A stretch of DNA of 64,000 nucleotides. Source: Rhizobiales bacterium Y(2018). Its GTDB lineage: Bacteria > Pseudomonadota > Alphaproteobacteria > Rhizobiales > Aestuariivirgaceae. The position numbers and the translations under genes are program-made. Of the stretch, positions 44,991 to 52,928 are shown in pieces. Location: positions 434,001 to 498,000 of the forward strand of contig SCPD01000002.1 of the NCBI GenBank assembly GCA_005502925.1, read 5' to 3'. The notes beneath the pieces are model-generated. The model did no database searches. It saw nothing but the letters and a program-made list of their open reading frames with translations, and had not been told where the DNA came from. Position 1 is the stretch's first letter. Every line of letters begins with the position of its first letter.

Positions 44991-45074
44991 TGAGATGAAG
45001 ATCGCCCCGGTTCGCCGGGGCGAACGGGAAACCATTGTCCAGTGCCAAGAGGCCATTGAGCCGGGAGCAAGCAA

Positions 45075-46433
45075 ATGAGCAGACGCAATTATCCAAGTGC
45101 CTTCATGCATCCCTTCTCGCATATACCGACGCTCGCGGAGGAGGGGCCGGTCATCATCGACAGGGGCGAGGGCGTCTATATCTATGACGACCGCGGCCGC
45201 AAATATCTGGAAGGCAATTCGGGCCTGTGGAATGTCGTGCTCGGCTTCGACAACAAGAAGCTGATCGAGACGGCGCAACGCGCTTACGCCAAGCTTCCCG
45301 CCTATCACGCTTTCTTCGGCCGCGTCGGCCAGGCGGCGCTCGATCTCTCCGAGCGTGTCGTCAAGCTGGCGCCGATGGAAGCGAACCGCGTCTTCTATGC
45401 GAATTCCGGTTCCGAGGCGAATGACACGGTGGTGAAGCTTTTGTGGTTCCTGGCGGAGCAGGAAGGTAAGCCGCATCGCCGCCTGCTGCTCAGCCGCAAG
45501 AACGCCTATCACGGCATGACGGTGATCACCGCGAGCCTCACCGGCAAGGACTACGTGAAGTCGGCCTCGGGCCTCCCGGTGAAGGAGGTGCGCCATCTCA
45601 CTTGTCCACATCACTGGCGCGAAGCTCTGCCGAAGGAGAGCGAAACGGATTTCTCGGCCCGTCTGGCGCTCGAGCTCGAGCAGACGATCCGCAATACCGG
45701 CCCCGACTATATCGCCGGCTTCTTCGCCGAGCCGGTGATGGGCGCGGGCGGTGTCATTCCTCCTCCCGAAGGTTATTTCCAGGCCATCCAGCCGGTGCTC
45801 AAGAAATACGGCATTCCGCTCATCGCCGATGAGGTGATCTGCGGCTTCGGCCGCACCGGCGAATTCTGGGGTTCGCAGAAATACGGCATGAAGCCCGATA
45901 TCGTGGTGGCGTCCAAGGTCATCACCGCCGGCTTCTTCCCGATGGGCGCCATTATCCTCTCGCCGGAAATGACGGAGCGGATCGACAAGGCTTCGGCAAA
46001 ATATGAGGAGCTGCCGACGGGCTTCACCACCGGCGCGCATCCGGTCGGCTGCGCCATCGCCATGGCGGCGCTGGATGAGATCGAAGGCGGCGCCTTCGCC
46101 AATGTGAAGGCCCGGTCGCCGGAATTCCAGAAGCAGCTGCGCGCCATGGCCGATCACCCGATGGTGGGCGAAGCACGTGGCGTCGGCCTGATGGGCGCGC
46201 TCGAAATGGTGGCCGACAAGAAGACCAAAACGCCTTTCACCGGCAATCTCGATGTCAGCGAGCGTGTGTCGCGCCAGGCCTTGAAAAACGGGCTGATCTG
46301 CCGCCCGCTCGGCGCATCGATCGTACTGGCGCCGCCCTTCATCATCACGGATGCGCAGATATCGGAATTGTTCGGTATCCTGCGCAAGACGTTGGATGAA
46401 GTGCATCGCGATATCACCAAGAAAGCGGCGTGA
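45075..46433 (+). CDS. class III (omega) aminotransferase
   Basis: A 452-residue PLP enzyme of the omega-amino-acid/putrescine aminotransferase group. It has NSGSEANDTVVKLLWF (phosphate contact), the YHGMTV motif, Asp252 in IADEVICGFGR and Lys281 in VVASKVITAGFFPMG. The N-terminal FMHPFSHIPTLAEEGPVII is typical of pyruvate- or glutamate-dependent diamine and beta-alanine aminotransferases. It lies between PotABCD-like genes and the DMFase-like pair, so it likely deaminates the imported amine or a hydrolysis product. Confidence 0.93.
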   Translation: MSRRNYPSAFMHPFSHIPTLAEEGPVIIDRGEGVYIYDDRGRKYLEGNSGLWNVVLGFDNKKLIETAQRAYAKLPAYHAFFGRVGQAALDLSERVVKLAPMEANRVFYANSGSEANDTVVKLLWFLAEQEGKPHRRLLLSRKNAYHGMTVITASLTGKDYVKSASGLPVKEVRHLTCPHHWREALPKESETDFSARLALELEQTIRNTGPDYIAGFFAEPVMGAGGVIPPPEGYFQAIQPVLKKYGIPLIADEVICGFGRTGEFWGSQKYGMKPDIVVASKVITAGFFPMGAIILSPEMTERIDKASAKYEELPTGFTTGAHPVGCAIAMAALDEIEGGAFANVKARSPEFQKQLRAMADHPMVGEARGVGLMGALEMVADKKTKTPFTGNLDVSERVSRQALKNGLICRPLGASIVLAPPFIITDAQISELFGILRKTLDEVHRDITKKAA

Positions 46434-46477
46434 GCCGTTCCTCACGTGCCTTTTCCTTCCCCCCTTGCGCGGAAGGT

Positions 46478-46568
46478 GGCTCCCACGGCCCAAGCCGTGG
46501 GAGCCGAATGGGGGTCGGGTGCTCCAGCAGAATTGAAGAAGAAGATTCTGAGGGACCACCCGACCCCC
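46478..46568. repeat. composite hairpin repeat
   Basis: A perfect 12-bp stem GGCTCCCACGGC/GCCGTGGGAGCC (46478-46505, loop CCAA) is followed by a 12-bp inverted repeat GGGGGTCGGGTG/CACCCGACCCCC (46510-46521, 46557-46568) and then a CGGTCC-TTC-GGACCG hairpin (46573-46587). The unit fills most of the 216-base gap between the aminotransferase gene and the DMFase-like small subunit. Confidence 0.8.
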
Positions 46569-46649
46569 ACCCCGGTCCTTCGGACCGACCCTCCCCGCAA
46601 GGGGGAGGGAGAAAAATGTATGAGCCTGGGCGTAAGATAAGGAACGAGC

Positions 46650-46979
46650 ATGGCGCGTTATCAGATCATGGCGGACGATGTGCCCTTCGCGCGGGAATTC
46701 ATGGCCGATCCTTTCGGTTATCGAAGTCCCGGCCTGCAGCGGGTGCTCAATGTCATGCGCGGCCTTGGGCCTAAAGGCAAATATGTCATTCTCTGCACGG
46801 AGCCGTACCGGCGCTGGCAGCTTGCCCGGCTGCCGGCGCGGCGGGGCGAGCCCATCGAAGCGGTCGAGGGCGTCGATTATGACGATCTCGCCACCGCAGA
46901 GCGCGATGTCTTCCTGCGGCGCTGGCATGATCTCGGCGGCCCTGACTTGCCCTTGGAACTTCTGACGATGCGGCGCTGA
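46650..46979 (+). CDS. N,N-dimethylformamidase small-subunit-like protein (module A)
   Basis: A 109-residue protein whose paralogue is at 62306-62608. Shared residues include AREF-x2-PFG, LQR-x-LN, the (I/V)-x-CT-x-P-x3-W-x-LAR segment, EP and the C-terminal AE-x-D-x-F-x2-RW. Both are directly followed by the large subunit, as in N,N-dimethylformamidase (DmfA1/DmfA2), which hydrolyses dimethylformamide to dimethylamine and formate. It starts with AAGGA upstream and ends 3 bases before the large-subunit gene. The amide substrate is unknown. Confidence 0.75.
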   Translation: MARYQIMADDVPFAREFMADPFGYRSPGLQRVLNVMRGLGPKGKYVILCTEPYRRWQLARLPARRGEPIEAVEGVDYDDLATAERDVFLRRWHDLGGPDLPLELLTMRR

Positions 46980-46982
46980 CCC

Positions 46983-49172
46983 ATGCTTTCTCTCATTGCC
47001 TATACGAACACACTGAGTGCCGCGCCCGGCGAGACGATCGCCGTGAAAGTCGGTTCCTATGGCGCGCGGACCTATCGCGCCGATCTGCGCCGCATCATCC
47101 AGGGTGACCGTCATCCCGATGCGCCGGGCTATAAGGACGAAGCGATCGCGCTCGATCTCGGCGGCGAACGAACCGCACGCCGTCAGGCAATCCGTGCGGG
47201 TTCCTATGTCCGGATCGCGGATCGTGGCGGCGTGCTCGCGGATATCAAGAGTTTCACCCTGGCGGTTCCGGTTCTGCCGACGCTCATCGGCGAGACGGAG
47301 CGGACGATCTTCCATCTCACCGGCATCGACCTCGAAGTGCTGATCGACGCGGAAGGCCGTTCCTGCGTAAAGCTTGGCGACGCGCGGCTGACGCTCGCAG
47401 CACCACTGGCCGTCAAGCAGTGGACGCTCCTGATCCTGTCCTTCGACAAAGGCGAGCTGCGTCTCTCGGCCTTGACCCGAGAGAGCGAGATAATCACGAC
47501 GGGCAAGACTTCCGCCACGCTGCGCCGGAATGGCCCTGTCGGCGTGATGATCGCGGCCCGAGCGCCGGGAGAAAACCATTTCGACGGCAAGATCGATTCA
47601 CCCGTTCTGTTCAGCCGCGCGCTCGAGCCTTTGGAAACCATGGCGCGGCTGGCGCTGCCGCAGAATTTGAGCCGCTTGCCGGATCTCGTCGCCTTCTGGG
47701 ATTTCTCCCGCAGCATCGACGGCACCGAGGTGATCGACGCGTCGCCGCATCAGCTTCATGGCAAGACGGCGCAATGCCCGGCGCGCGCCATGACCGGCTG
47801 GCGCTGGGCCGGTCAATGCCAGGACTGGCGTCAGATCCCGGAGCTCTATTCGGCGATCCATTTCCACGCCGACGACATGACGGATGCCGAATGGCAGACC
47901 GATTTCGAGGTGACGCTGCCGAAGAGCCTCAAAAGCGGCCTCTATGCCATCCGCCTCGCGCCCGACGGCGATGAAGCGCAGGCCTATCATTGCGTCTTCG
48001 CGGTGCGACCGCCGCGAGCAACGCCCTCCGGCAACACGGTCTGCTTCCTGCTGCCGACGGCGAGCTATCTCGCTTACGCCAATCATCGGCTCGGTCTCGA
48101 CGTGCCGGGCACCGAAGTGGGCATGGGCCGTCTCGTCGAGATCGACCGGCATCATGCCTTTCTGCAGGAACATCCCGAGCTCGGTTTCTCCTTCTATGAA
48201 GTCCATGGCGATGGCAGTGGCGTTTTCCATTCCTCGCGCAACCGGCCGGTCGTCGATTTGCAGCCCGGCGTCAAAGGTTTCCTCGGCGGCCTCGGCTCCA
48301 ATGTCTGGCAGCTCACCGCCGATACCCACATCACCGGCTGGCTCGAGCATCAGGGCGTCACCTATGATGTGATCACCGATGAGGATCTGCATCGCGACGG
48401 CCTCTCCCTCTTGCGCCAGTACAATGTGGTGCTGACCGGCACCCATCCCGAATATCATTCGCTTCAGATGATCGACGCGTTGCAGGGCTTCGTCGATCGC
48501 GGCGGCCGGCTCATGTATCTGGGCGGCAATGGTTTCTATTGGCGCATCTCCTTCAGCGACGCGCATCCGGGCGTCATCGAATGCCGCCGCTCGGAAGCGG
48601 GCATCAGGCCCTGGGAGCCGGGGCAGGGGCAGTTCCATCATGCCTTCACCGGCGAATATGGCGGCCTGTGGCGGCGTAACGGCCGGCCTTCGACCGAGCT
48701 TGCCGGTCTCATCATGAGCTCGCAGGGTTTTGATCTCTCCGAGCCTTATGAATTGTCCGCGGCCGCCACAGATTCACGCGCCGATTTCATCTTCGACGGG
48801 ATAGATCGCACGCCGGGCCGCAAATTCGGCGCCTTCGGCCTGTCGGGCGGTGGCGCCGCCGGCATGGAGATCGATCGTGCCGACTTCGGATTGGGCACGC
48901 CTCGCAATGCGCTCATTCTCGGCAGCTCGAAGAGACACACCGACATCTATCTGATGACGCCCGAGGACATGCTCGACCCCACACCCGATATGTCGGGCAC
49001 ACAGAATGATACGATCCGCGCGGACCTCGTCTATTTCGAGAAGGAAGGCGGCGGCGCCGTCTTCTCTGTCGGCTCGATTGCCTGGGCCGGCGCCATGGCC
49101 TGGAACAGCTATGACAACGAGGTCGCGCGGATGACCTGGAATGTGCTCCGGCGCTTCGACAAGAAGGGTTAA
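46983..49172 (+). CDS. N,N-dimethylformamidase large-subunit-like protein (module A)
   Basis: A 729-residue protein, close to the length of known DMFase large subunits. The N-terminal region (about 85-240) looks like a concanavalin/LamG-type beta sandwich, and the C-terminal part (about 345-729) is an amidotransferase-like alpha/beta domain. The family uses a mononuclear iron held by two tyrosines and a carboxylate; candidates here are Tyr365 (YLAYANH), Tyr405 (FSFYEVHGDGSG) and Glu490 in THPEYHS, to be confirmed by alignment. Homologues occur widely with unknown amide substrates. Here the context is an amine importer and aminotransferase. It ends in a 4-base convergent overlap with the IclR gene. 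Confidence 0.82.
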   Translation: MLSLIAYTNTLSAAPGETIAVKVGSYGARTYRADLRRIIQGDRHPDAPGYKDEAIALDLGGERTARRQAIRAGSYVRIADRGGVLADIKSFTLAVPVLPTLIGETERTIFHLTGIDLEVLIDAEGRSCVKLGDARLTLAAPLAVKQWTLLILSFDKGELRLSALTRESEIITTGKTSATLRRNGPVGVMIAARAPGENHFDGKIDSPVLFSRALEPLETMARLALPQNLSRLPDLVAFWDFSRSIDGTEVIDASPHQLHGKTAQCPARAMTGWRWAGQCQDWRQIPELYSAIHFHADDMTDAEWQTDFEVTLPKSLKSGLYAIRLAPDGDEAQAYHCVFAVRPPRATPSGNTVCFLLPTASYLAYANHRLGLDVPGTEVGMGRLVEIDRHHAFLQEHPELGFSFYEVHGDGSGVFHSSRNRPVVDLQPGVKGFLGGLGSNVWQLTADTHITGWLEHQGVTYDVITDEDLHRDGLSLLRQYNVVLTGTHPEYHSLQMIDALQGFVDRGGRLMYLGGNGFYWRISFSDAHPGVIECRRSEAGIRPWEPGQGQFHHAFTGEYGGLWRRNGRPSTELAGLIMSSQGFDLSEPYELSAAATDSRADFIFDGIDRTPGRKFGAFGLSGGGAAGMEIDRADFGLGTPRNALILGSSKRHTDIYLMTPEDMLDPTPDMSGTQNDTIRADLVYFEKEGGGAVFSVGSIAWAGAMAWNSYDNEVARMTWNVLRRFDKKG

Positions 49173-49942
49173 GCCGCGAACATCGAATAGCTGAAGTCGA
49201 TCGCCGATTCCAATTTCTGTATCACCGGCCGCATCAGATCGAGGACGGTCTCGATATGCTGCGGGCTCATGCGTGGCGAGATCGAGCTGACGCTGATCGA
49301 CGCGAAAGGCTTGCGTGATTTGTCGCGGATCGCCATGGAAAGCGTCGTCACGCCGAGATCGGCGATGTTGCGAACGACATGGCCCCGCGCGCGTGCATCC
49401 CGCACCTGCTCGAGCACCTGTTCGACGGTCTTGCCGTGATGCGGATATTTCTCGGCATTGGCCTCGACAATGCGCGCCACTTGCTCCTCCGGCATCGCCG
49501 ACATCACGGCGAGACCGCCGGCGCCGACGCCTATGGGCCGGCGCAGGCCGACATCCGTCACCAGCGCCTTGACCGGAAAGGCCCCTGACATCCGGCTCAC
49601 GCAGATCATGTCGTCGCCGCTGATCTTGGAGAAGAAGACGGTGTCGCCGGTCTGCTCGGCCAGATCCTCGGTCGTCTTTTTATAGAGCGACTGCAGATCG
49701 AAGCGCGGCGCCGCCGTAAGTCCGAGATCGTAGATCAGGGGACCCAGGAAATAGCGCCGGTCATTCGACTGCTGGAAGGTGAGGCCGGATTCGCTGAAAG
49801 CCCGCAGCATGCGGTGCACGGTCGGGACGGTGAGGCCGGTTGCTGCGGAAAGCTCGGTGAGGCTGCTGCCGGCGCGGTTGCGTTCCGCCACCGCCTTCAG
49901 CACCGCTACCGCCCGATAGATGCTTTGCGCGCCTTGCTCCAT
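49169..49942 (-). CDS. IclR-family transcriptional regulator
   Basis: A 257-residue regulator with an N-terminal winged helix (SIYRAVAVLKAVAERNRAGSSLTELSAATGLTVPTVHRMLRAFSESGL, about 7-56) and a C-terminal effector domain (DTVFFSKISGDDMICVSRM, GAGGLAVMSAMPEEQVARI). It diverges from the PrpB-TctCBA-hpa operon, with two matching dyads between, and is the likely repressor or activator of that operon. Confidence 0.93.
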   Translation of the reverse strand: MEQGAQSIYRAVAVLKAVAERNRAGSSLTELSAATGLTVPTVHRMLRAFSESGLTFQQSNDRRYFLGPLIYDLGLTAAPRFDLQSLYKKTTEDLAEQTGDTVFFSKISGDDMICVSRMSGAFPVKALVTDVGLRRPIGVGAGGLAVMSAMPEEQVARIVEANAEKYPHHGKTVEQVLEQVRDARARGHVVRNIADLGVTTLSMAIRDKSRKPFASISVSSISPRMSPQHIETVLDLMRPVIQKLESAIDFSYSMFAA

Positions 49943-49950
49943 CTCAGACT

Positions 49951-49963
49951 TCCATAATATGGA
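49951..49963. promoter_or_regulatory. IclR operator candidate 1
   Basis: TCCAT-AAT-ATGGA is a perfect 5-3-5 dyad 9 bases upstream of the IclR start codon. An almost identical copy is at 50045-50057, before the PrpB-like gene, so the pair flanks the 111-base divergent promoter region. Confidence 0.6.
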
Positions 49964-50044
49964 TTAAAGAATTCTCTGCGTGCTGGTTGACCGTCAAATT
50001 CTTTTCATATACGCAGAAACTCGAAGATGTCGCAGAATAATACT

Positions 50045-50057
50045 TCCACAATATGGA
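50045..50057. promoter_or_regulatory. IclR operator candidate 2
   Basis: TCCAC-AAT-ATGGA differs from the first site by one base. It spans the ATG at 50053, which argues that this ATG is not the true start of the downstream gene. Confidence 0.55.
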
Positions 50058-50067
50058 GTCAATAGTC

Positions 50068-50976
50068 GTGCTCACCAATGTTCCCTCGCGCGTATCCGCC
50101 GGTGCCCGTTTCCGCCAAGCCCTGGCCGAGGAGAAGCCGCTTCAGATCATGGGCACGATCAACGCCTATACGGCGCTGATGGCCAAAAGCGTCGGCTACC
50201 GGGCGCTCTATCTCGCGGGCGCCGGTGTCGCGAACGCCTCCTTTGGCCTGCCCGATCTCGGCATCACCACCATCAATGACGTGCTGACCGACCTGCGCCG
50301 CGTCTCGGACTCGGCCGATCTGCCGGTTCTCGTCGATGTCGATACCGGCTTCGGCGGCGCCTATTCCATTGCTCGGCTGGTGCGCGGTCTCATCAAGGAC
50401 GGCGCCGGCGCCATGCATATGGAAGACCAGGTGGCGCTCAAGCGCTGCGGCCACCGCCCCGGCAAGGAGATCGTCAGCCAGAGTGAGATGCTCGACCGCA
50501 TCAAGGCGGCGGTCGATGCGCGCTATGACGAGGACTTCGTGATCGTCGCGCGCACCGATGCGCTTGCCCTCGAAGGCCTCAATGGCGCGATCGACCGTGC
50601 CTCGGCCTATGTGGAGGCGGGCGCCGACATGATCTTCGCCGAAGCCTTCACCGAGCTCGTCCAATATACGAAGCTCGCCAAGGCGCTCAATCGCCCGCAT
50701 GCGGTTCTGGCCAATATCACCGAATTCTCCAAGACGCCCAATTTCACCACCGGGGAATTGCGCGATGCCGGCGTCTCCGCCGCGCTTTACCCGCTGTCGG
50801 CGGCACGCGCGATGAATGCCGCGGCCCTCAATGTCTATCAGACCATCCGCAGCCAGGGCACGCAGAAAGACATCCTCGGCACGATGCAGACGCGTGAGGA
50901 GCTCTACAGCTATCTCAACTACCACGCATACGAAAAGAAGATCGACGAATTGTTCGCCGCCAAGAAAGGCGCCTGA
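50068..50976 (+). CDS. isocitrate lyase/PEP mutase family lyase, PrpB-like
   Basis: A 302-residue TIM-barrel lyase. GTG 50068 is preferred over ATG 50053 because GGAG lies 9 bases before it and the ATG is inside an operator-like dyad. Family blocks include [41 protein letters not shown] (metal Asp) and the active-site [13 protein letters not shown], which is the 2-methylisocitrate lyase form. No prpC or prpD is nearby, so it may act on another 2-methylmalate-, oxaloacetate- or isocitrate-like acid delivered by the TctCBA transporter. Confidence 0.88.
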   Translation: MLTNVPSRVSAGARFRQALAEEKPLQIMGTINAYTALMAKSVGYRALYLAGAGVANASFGLPDLGITTINDVLTDLRRVSDSADLPVLVDVDTGFGGAYSIARLVRGLIKDGAGAMHMEDQVALKRCGHRPGKEIVSQSEMLDRIKAAVDARYDEDFVIVARTDALALEGLNGAIDRASAYVEAGADMIFAEAFTELVQYTKLAKALNRPHAVLANITEFSKTPNFTTGELRDAGVSAALYPLSAARAMNAAALNVYQTIRSQGTQKDILGTMQTREELYSYLNYHAYEKKIDELFAAKKGA

Positions 50977-51005
50977 CCGGCGCTGACAAAATGGGAGAGA
51001 GACAC

Positions 51006-51980
51006 ATGAAGCAAATGATCCAGAAAACATTGGGCATCGCCGCGCTGTTGGCCGGCATCGCGATGGGTGCATCGACGGCGCTTGCCGATTATCCCGAGCA
51101 GCCGATCCGCCTGATCGTGCCGTTCTCGGCCGGCGGCGGCACTGACATCACCGCGCGTATCGTCGCCGAGGACATGTCGAAGACCTTGGGCCAGCCCGTG
51201 CTCGTCGACAACCGGCCGGGCGCCCAGGGCATCGTCGGCACCAAGGAAGCGGCGGGCGCCAAGCCTGACGGCTACACGATGGTCTTCGTGCTGCAGGCCA
51301 CGCTGGCGCTCAATCCGAGCCTCTATTCGGCAACCAACTACGATCCCGTCAAGGATTTCGAGCCGATCGGCCAGATCTCGGAATCGCCTTATGTCGTCGT
51401 GGTTCATCCCAATCTCGGCGTGAAGACTTTGGCCGAGCTCATCGCCAAGGCCAAGGCGGCACCAGGCAGCATCAATTTCGCCAGCGGTGCGGCGGCCTCC
51501 TTCCTGGCTTCCCGTCTGATGCAGCAGGCGGTCGGCGTCGAGCTCACCCACATTCCCTATAATGGTTCAGGCCCCGCGATCACCGACCTACTCTCCGGCC
51601 GTGTGAGCCTGATGCTCAGCAGCCCGGTTTCCGTCCTGCCGCACATCAAGGCCGGCAAGCTGATCCCGCTCGCCGTGACCGGTGCTAAACGTTCGCCGTC
51701 GCTGCCCGATCTGCCGACCGTCGCCGAGCTCGGCTATCCGAATTTCGAAGTCTCTGGCTGGTATGGCTTCGCCGCCCCCGCCGGCACGCCCAAGGAGTTC
51801 ATCGACAAGCTCAACCAGGCGCTCGTCCAGGCGCTGGCCAAGCCGGAAGTCCAGGCCGGTCTCGAAAAGTCGGGTGTCGAAGGCAAGGCGAGCTCGCCGG
51901 AAGAGCTGAAGGCACTGATCGCCAGCGAGCTCACGCGCTGGACCGCGATGATCAAGGAAGCCGGCATTCAGCCTGAATGA
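51006..51980 (+). CDS. tctC: TctC/Bug-family substrate-binding protein
   Basis: A 324-residue periplasmic protein from ATG 51006 (GGGAGAGAG upstream). The signal is GIAALLAGIAMGASTALA, then YPEQPIRLIVPFSAGGGTDITARIVAEDMSKTLGQPVLVDNRPGAQGIVG, the hallmark of tripartite tricarboxylate transporter receptors. These bind carboxylates or aromatic acids. It precedes a hydroxymuconate isomerase, tctB and tctA. Confidence 0.94.
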   Translation: MKQMIQKTLGIAALLAGIAMGASTALADYPEQPIRLIVPFSAGGGTDITARIVAEDMSKTLGQPVLVDNRPGAQGIVGTKEAAGAKPDGYTMVFVLQATLALNPSLYSATNYDPVKDFEPIGQISESPYVVVVHPNLGVKTLAELIAKAKAAPGSINFASGAAASFLASRLMQQAVGVELTHIPYNGSGPAITDLLSGRVSLMLSSPVSVLPHIKAGKLIPLAVTGAKRSPSLPDLPTVAELGYPNFEVSGWYGFAAPAGTPKEFIDKLNQALVQALAKPEVQAGLEKSGVEGKASSPEELKALIASELTRWTAMIKEAGIQPE

Positions 51981-52053
51981 TCACACGGCGAAGGGCGCGC
52001 TCCGGTGGCGGAGCGTGCCCGCCCGTCAGCCCAACATATCTCTGGAGTAGAAA

Positions 52054-52452
52054 TTGCCTCATATCTGGATCGAGACCTCCGCCAATATCGCCGATGAGCC
52101 GGAAGTGCGGGCGCTCAAGGACTGTGTCTACCAGGCGGCTCTCGCCACCGGCCTTTTCCCGCTCGGCGGCATTCGCCTGCGCTTTCAGGTGATCGACGAT
52201 TACATCATCGGCGACGGCCATCCTGACAACAGCTTCGTGCATGTCGTGCTCAGGATCGGCGTTGGCCGCGACGCGGAGACCAAGCGGAAATCGGCGGAAG
52301 CGGTCTTTCAGAAATTATGCGACCTCCTGGCGGCGCTGCAGCAGCGCCGCCCGCTCGCTGTAGCTTTTGAGCTCCAGGAGATGCATCCTGAGCTGAATTT
52401 CAAGTTCAACAATCTGCACGAACATATAAAGCGCCGGCAAGAGTCGAACTGA
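52054..52452 (+). CDS. hpaF: 5-carboxymethyl-2-hydroxymuconate isomerase-like protein (HpaF family)
   Basis: A 132-residue protein with the CHMI/tautomerase N-terminal Pro after the initiator (TTG start, GGAG upstream; MPHIWIETSANI). The length and the FELQEMHPELNFKFNNLHEHI ending match HpaF. The enzyme tautomerises 5-carboxymethyl-2-hydroxymuconate in homoprotocatechuate degradation. It is inserted between tctC and tctB, which ties transport to this pathway. Confidence 0.85.
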   Translation: MPHIWIETSANIADEPEVRALKDCVYQAALATGLFPLGGIRLRFQVIDDYIIGDGHPDNSFVHVVLRIGVGRDAETKRKSAEAVFQKLCDLLAALQQRRPLAVAFELQEMHPELNFKFNNLHEHIKRRQESN

Positions 52453-52487
52453 CCGCATCCGGCTGGATTTCATCGGGAGGAATGAAG

Positions 52488-52928
52488 ATGAAGGCGACGA
52501 GGGACCTGATCGCGGGGCTGATGTTTTCCGGCATCGGGCTCGCGGCATTGATCATCGCCCGCAACTATCCCTTTGGAACGACGCTCAATATGGGGGCTGG
52601 ATATTTCCCGACGATCGTGTCGGCACTCATTCTGGCTTTCGGCGTCATTCTCGTCATTCAGGAAATGATCAAGGGCAATGGTCCGGCGCTCGGCGACATC
52701 GCCTGGCAGCCGCTCTTCATCATAACCGGCGCCGTCATCGGTTTTGCGTTGCTGATCGATACGGGTGGCCTGATCCCCGCGGTGGCCTTTCTCGTCGCGG
52801 TGAGCTGGTTCGCCGATCCGGCGCGGAAGTGGCGTCATCTGCCGATCCAGATCGTCGTCGGCATCCTCGTGCCCATTCTCATTTTCCGCGTCGGCCTCAA
52901 AATGCCGATCAATCTCTGGGCATTCTGA
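52488..52928 (+). CDS. tctB: tripartite tricarboxylate transporter small membrane subunit TctB
   Basis: A 146-residue protein with four predicted membrane helices (GLMFSGIGLAALIIA, YFPTIVSALILAFGVILVI, LFIITGAVIGFALLI, IQIVVGILVPILIF) and the conserved GAGYFP motif. ATG 52488 is 7 bases from GGGAGG, better than the ATG at 52482. It shares a base with tctA (TGATG). Confidence 0.92.
   Translation: MKATRDLIAGLMFSGIGLAALIIARNYPFGTTLNMGAGYFPTIVSALILAFGVILVIQEMIKGNGPALGDIAWQPLFIITGAVIGFALLIDTGGLIPAVAFLVAVSWFADPARKWRHLPIQIVVGILVPILIFRVGLKMPINLWAF

Noticed and set aside
44979-47579. 866-codon minus-strand open frame
   Set aside because: It runs antisense through the aminotransferase gene, the repeat region and the DMFase-like genes, has no recognisable domain, and is explained by GC-rich codon bias of the real plus-strand genes.
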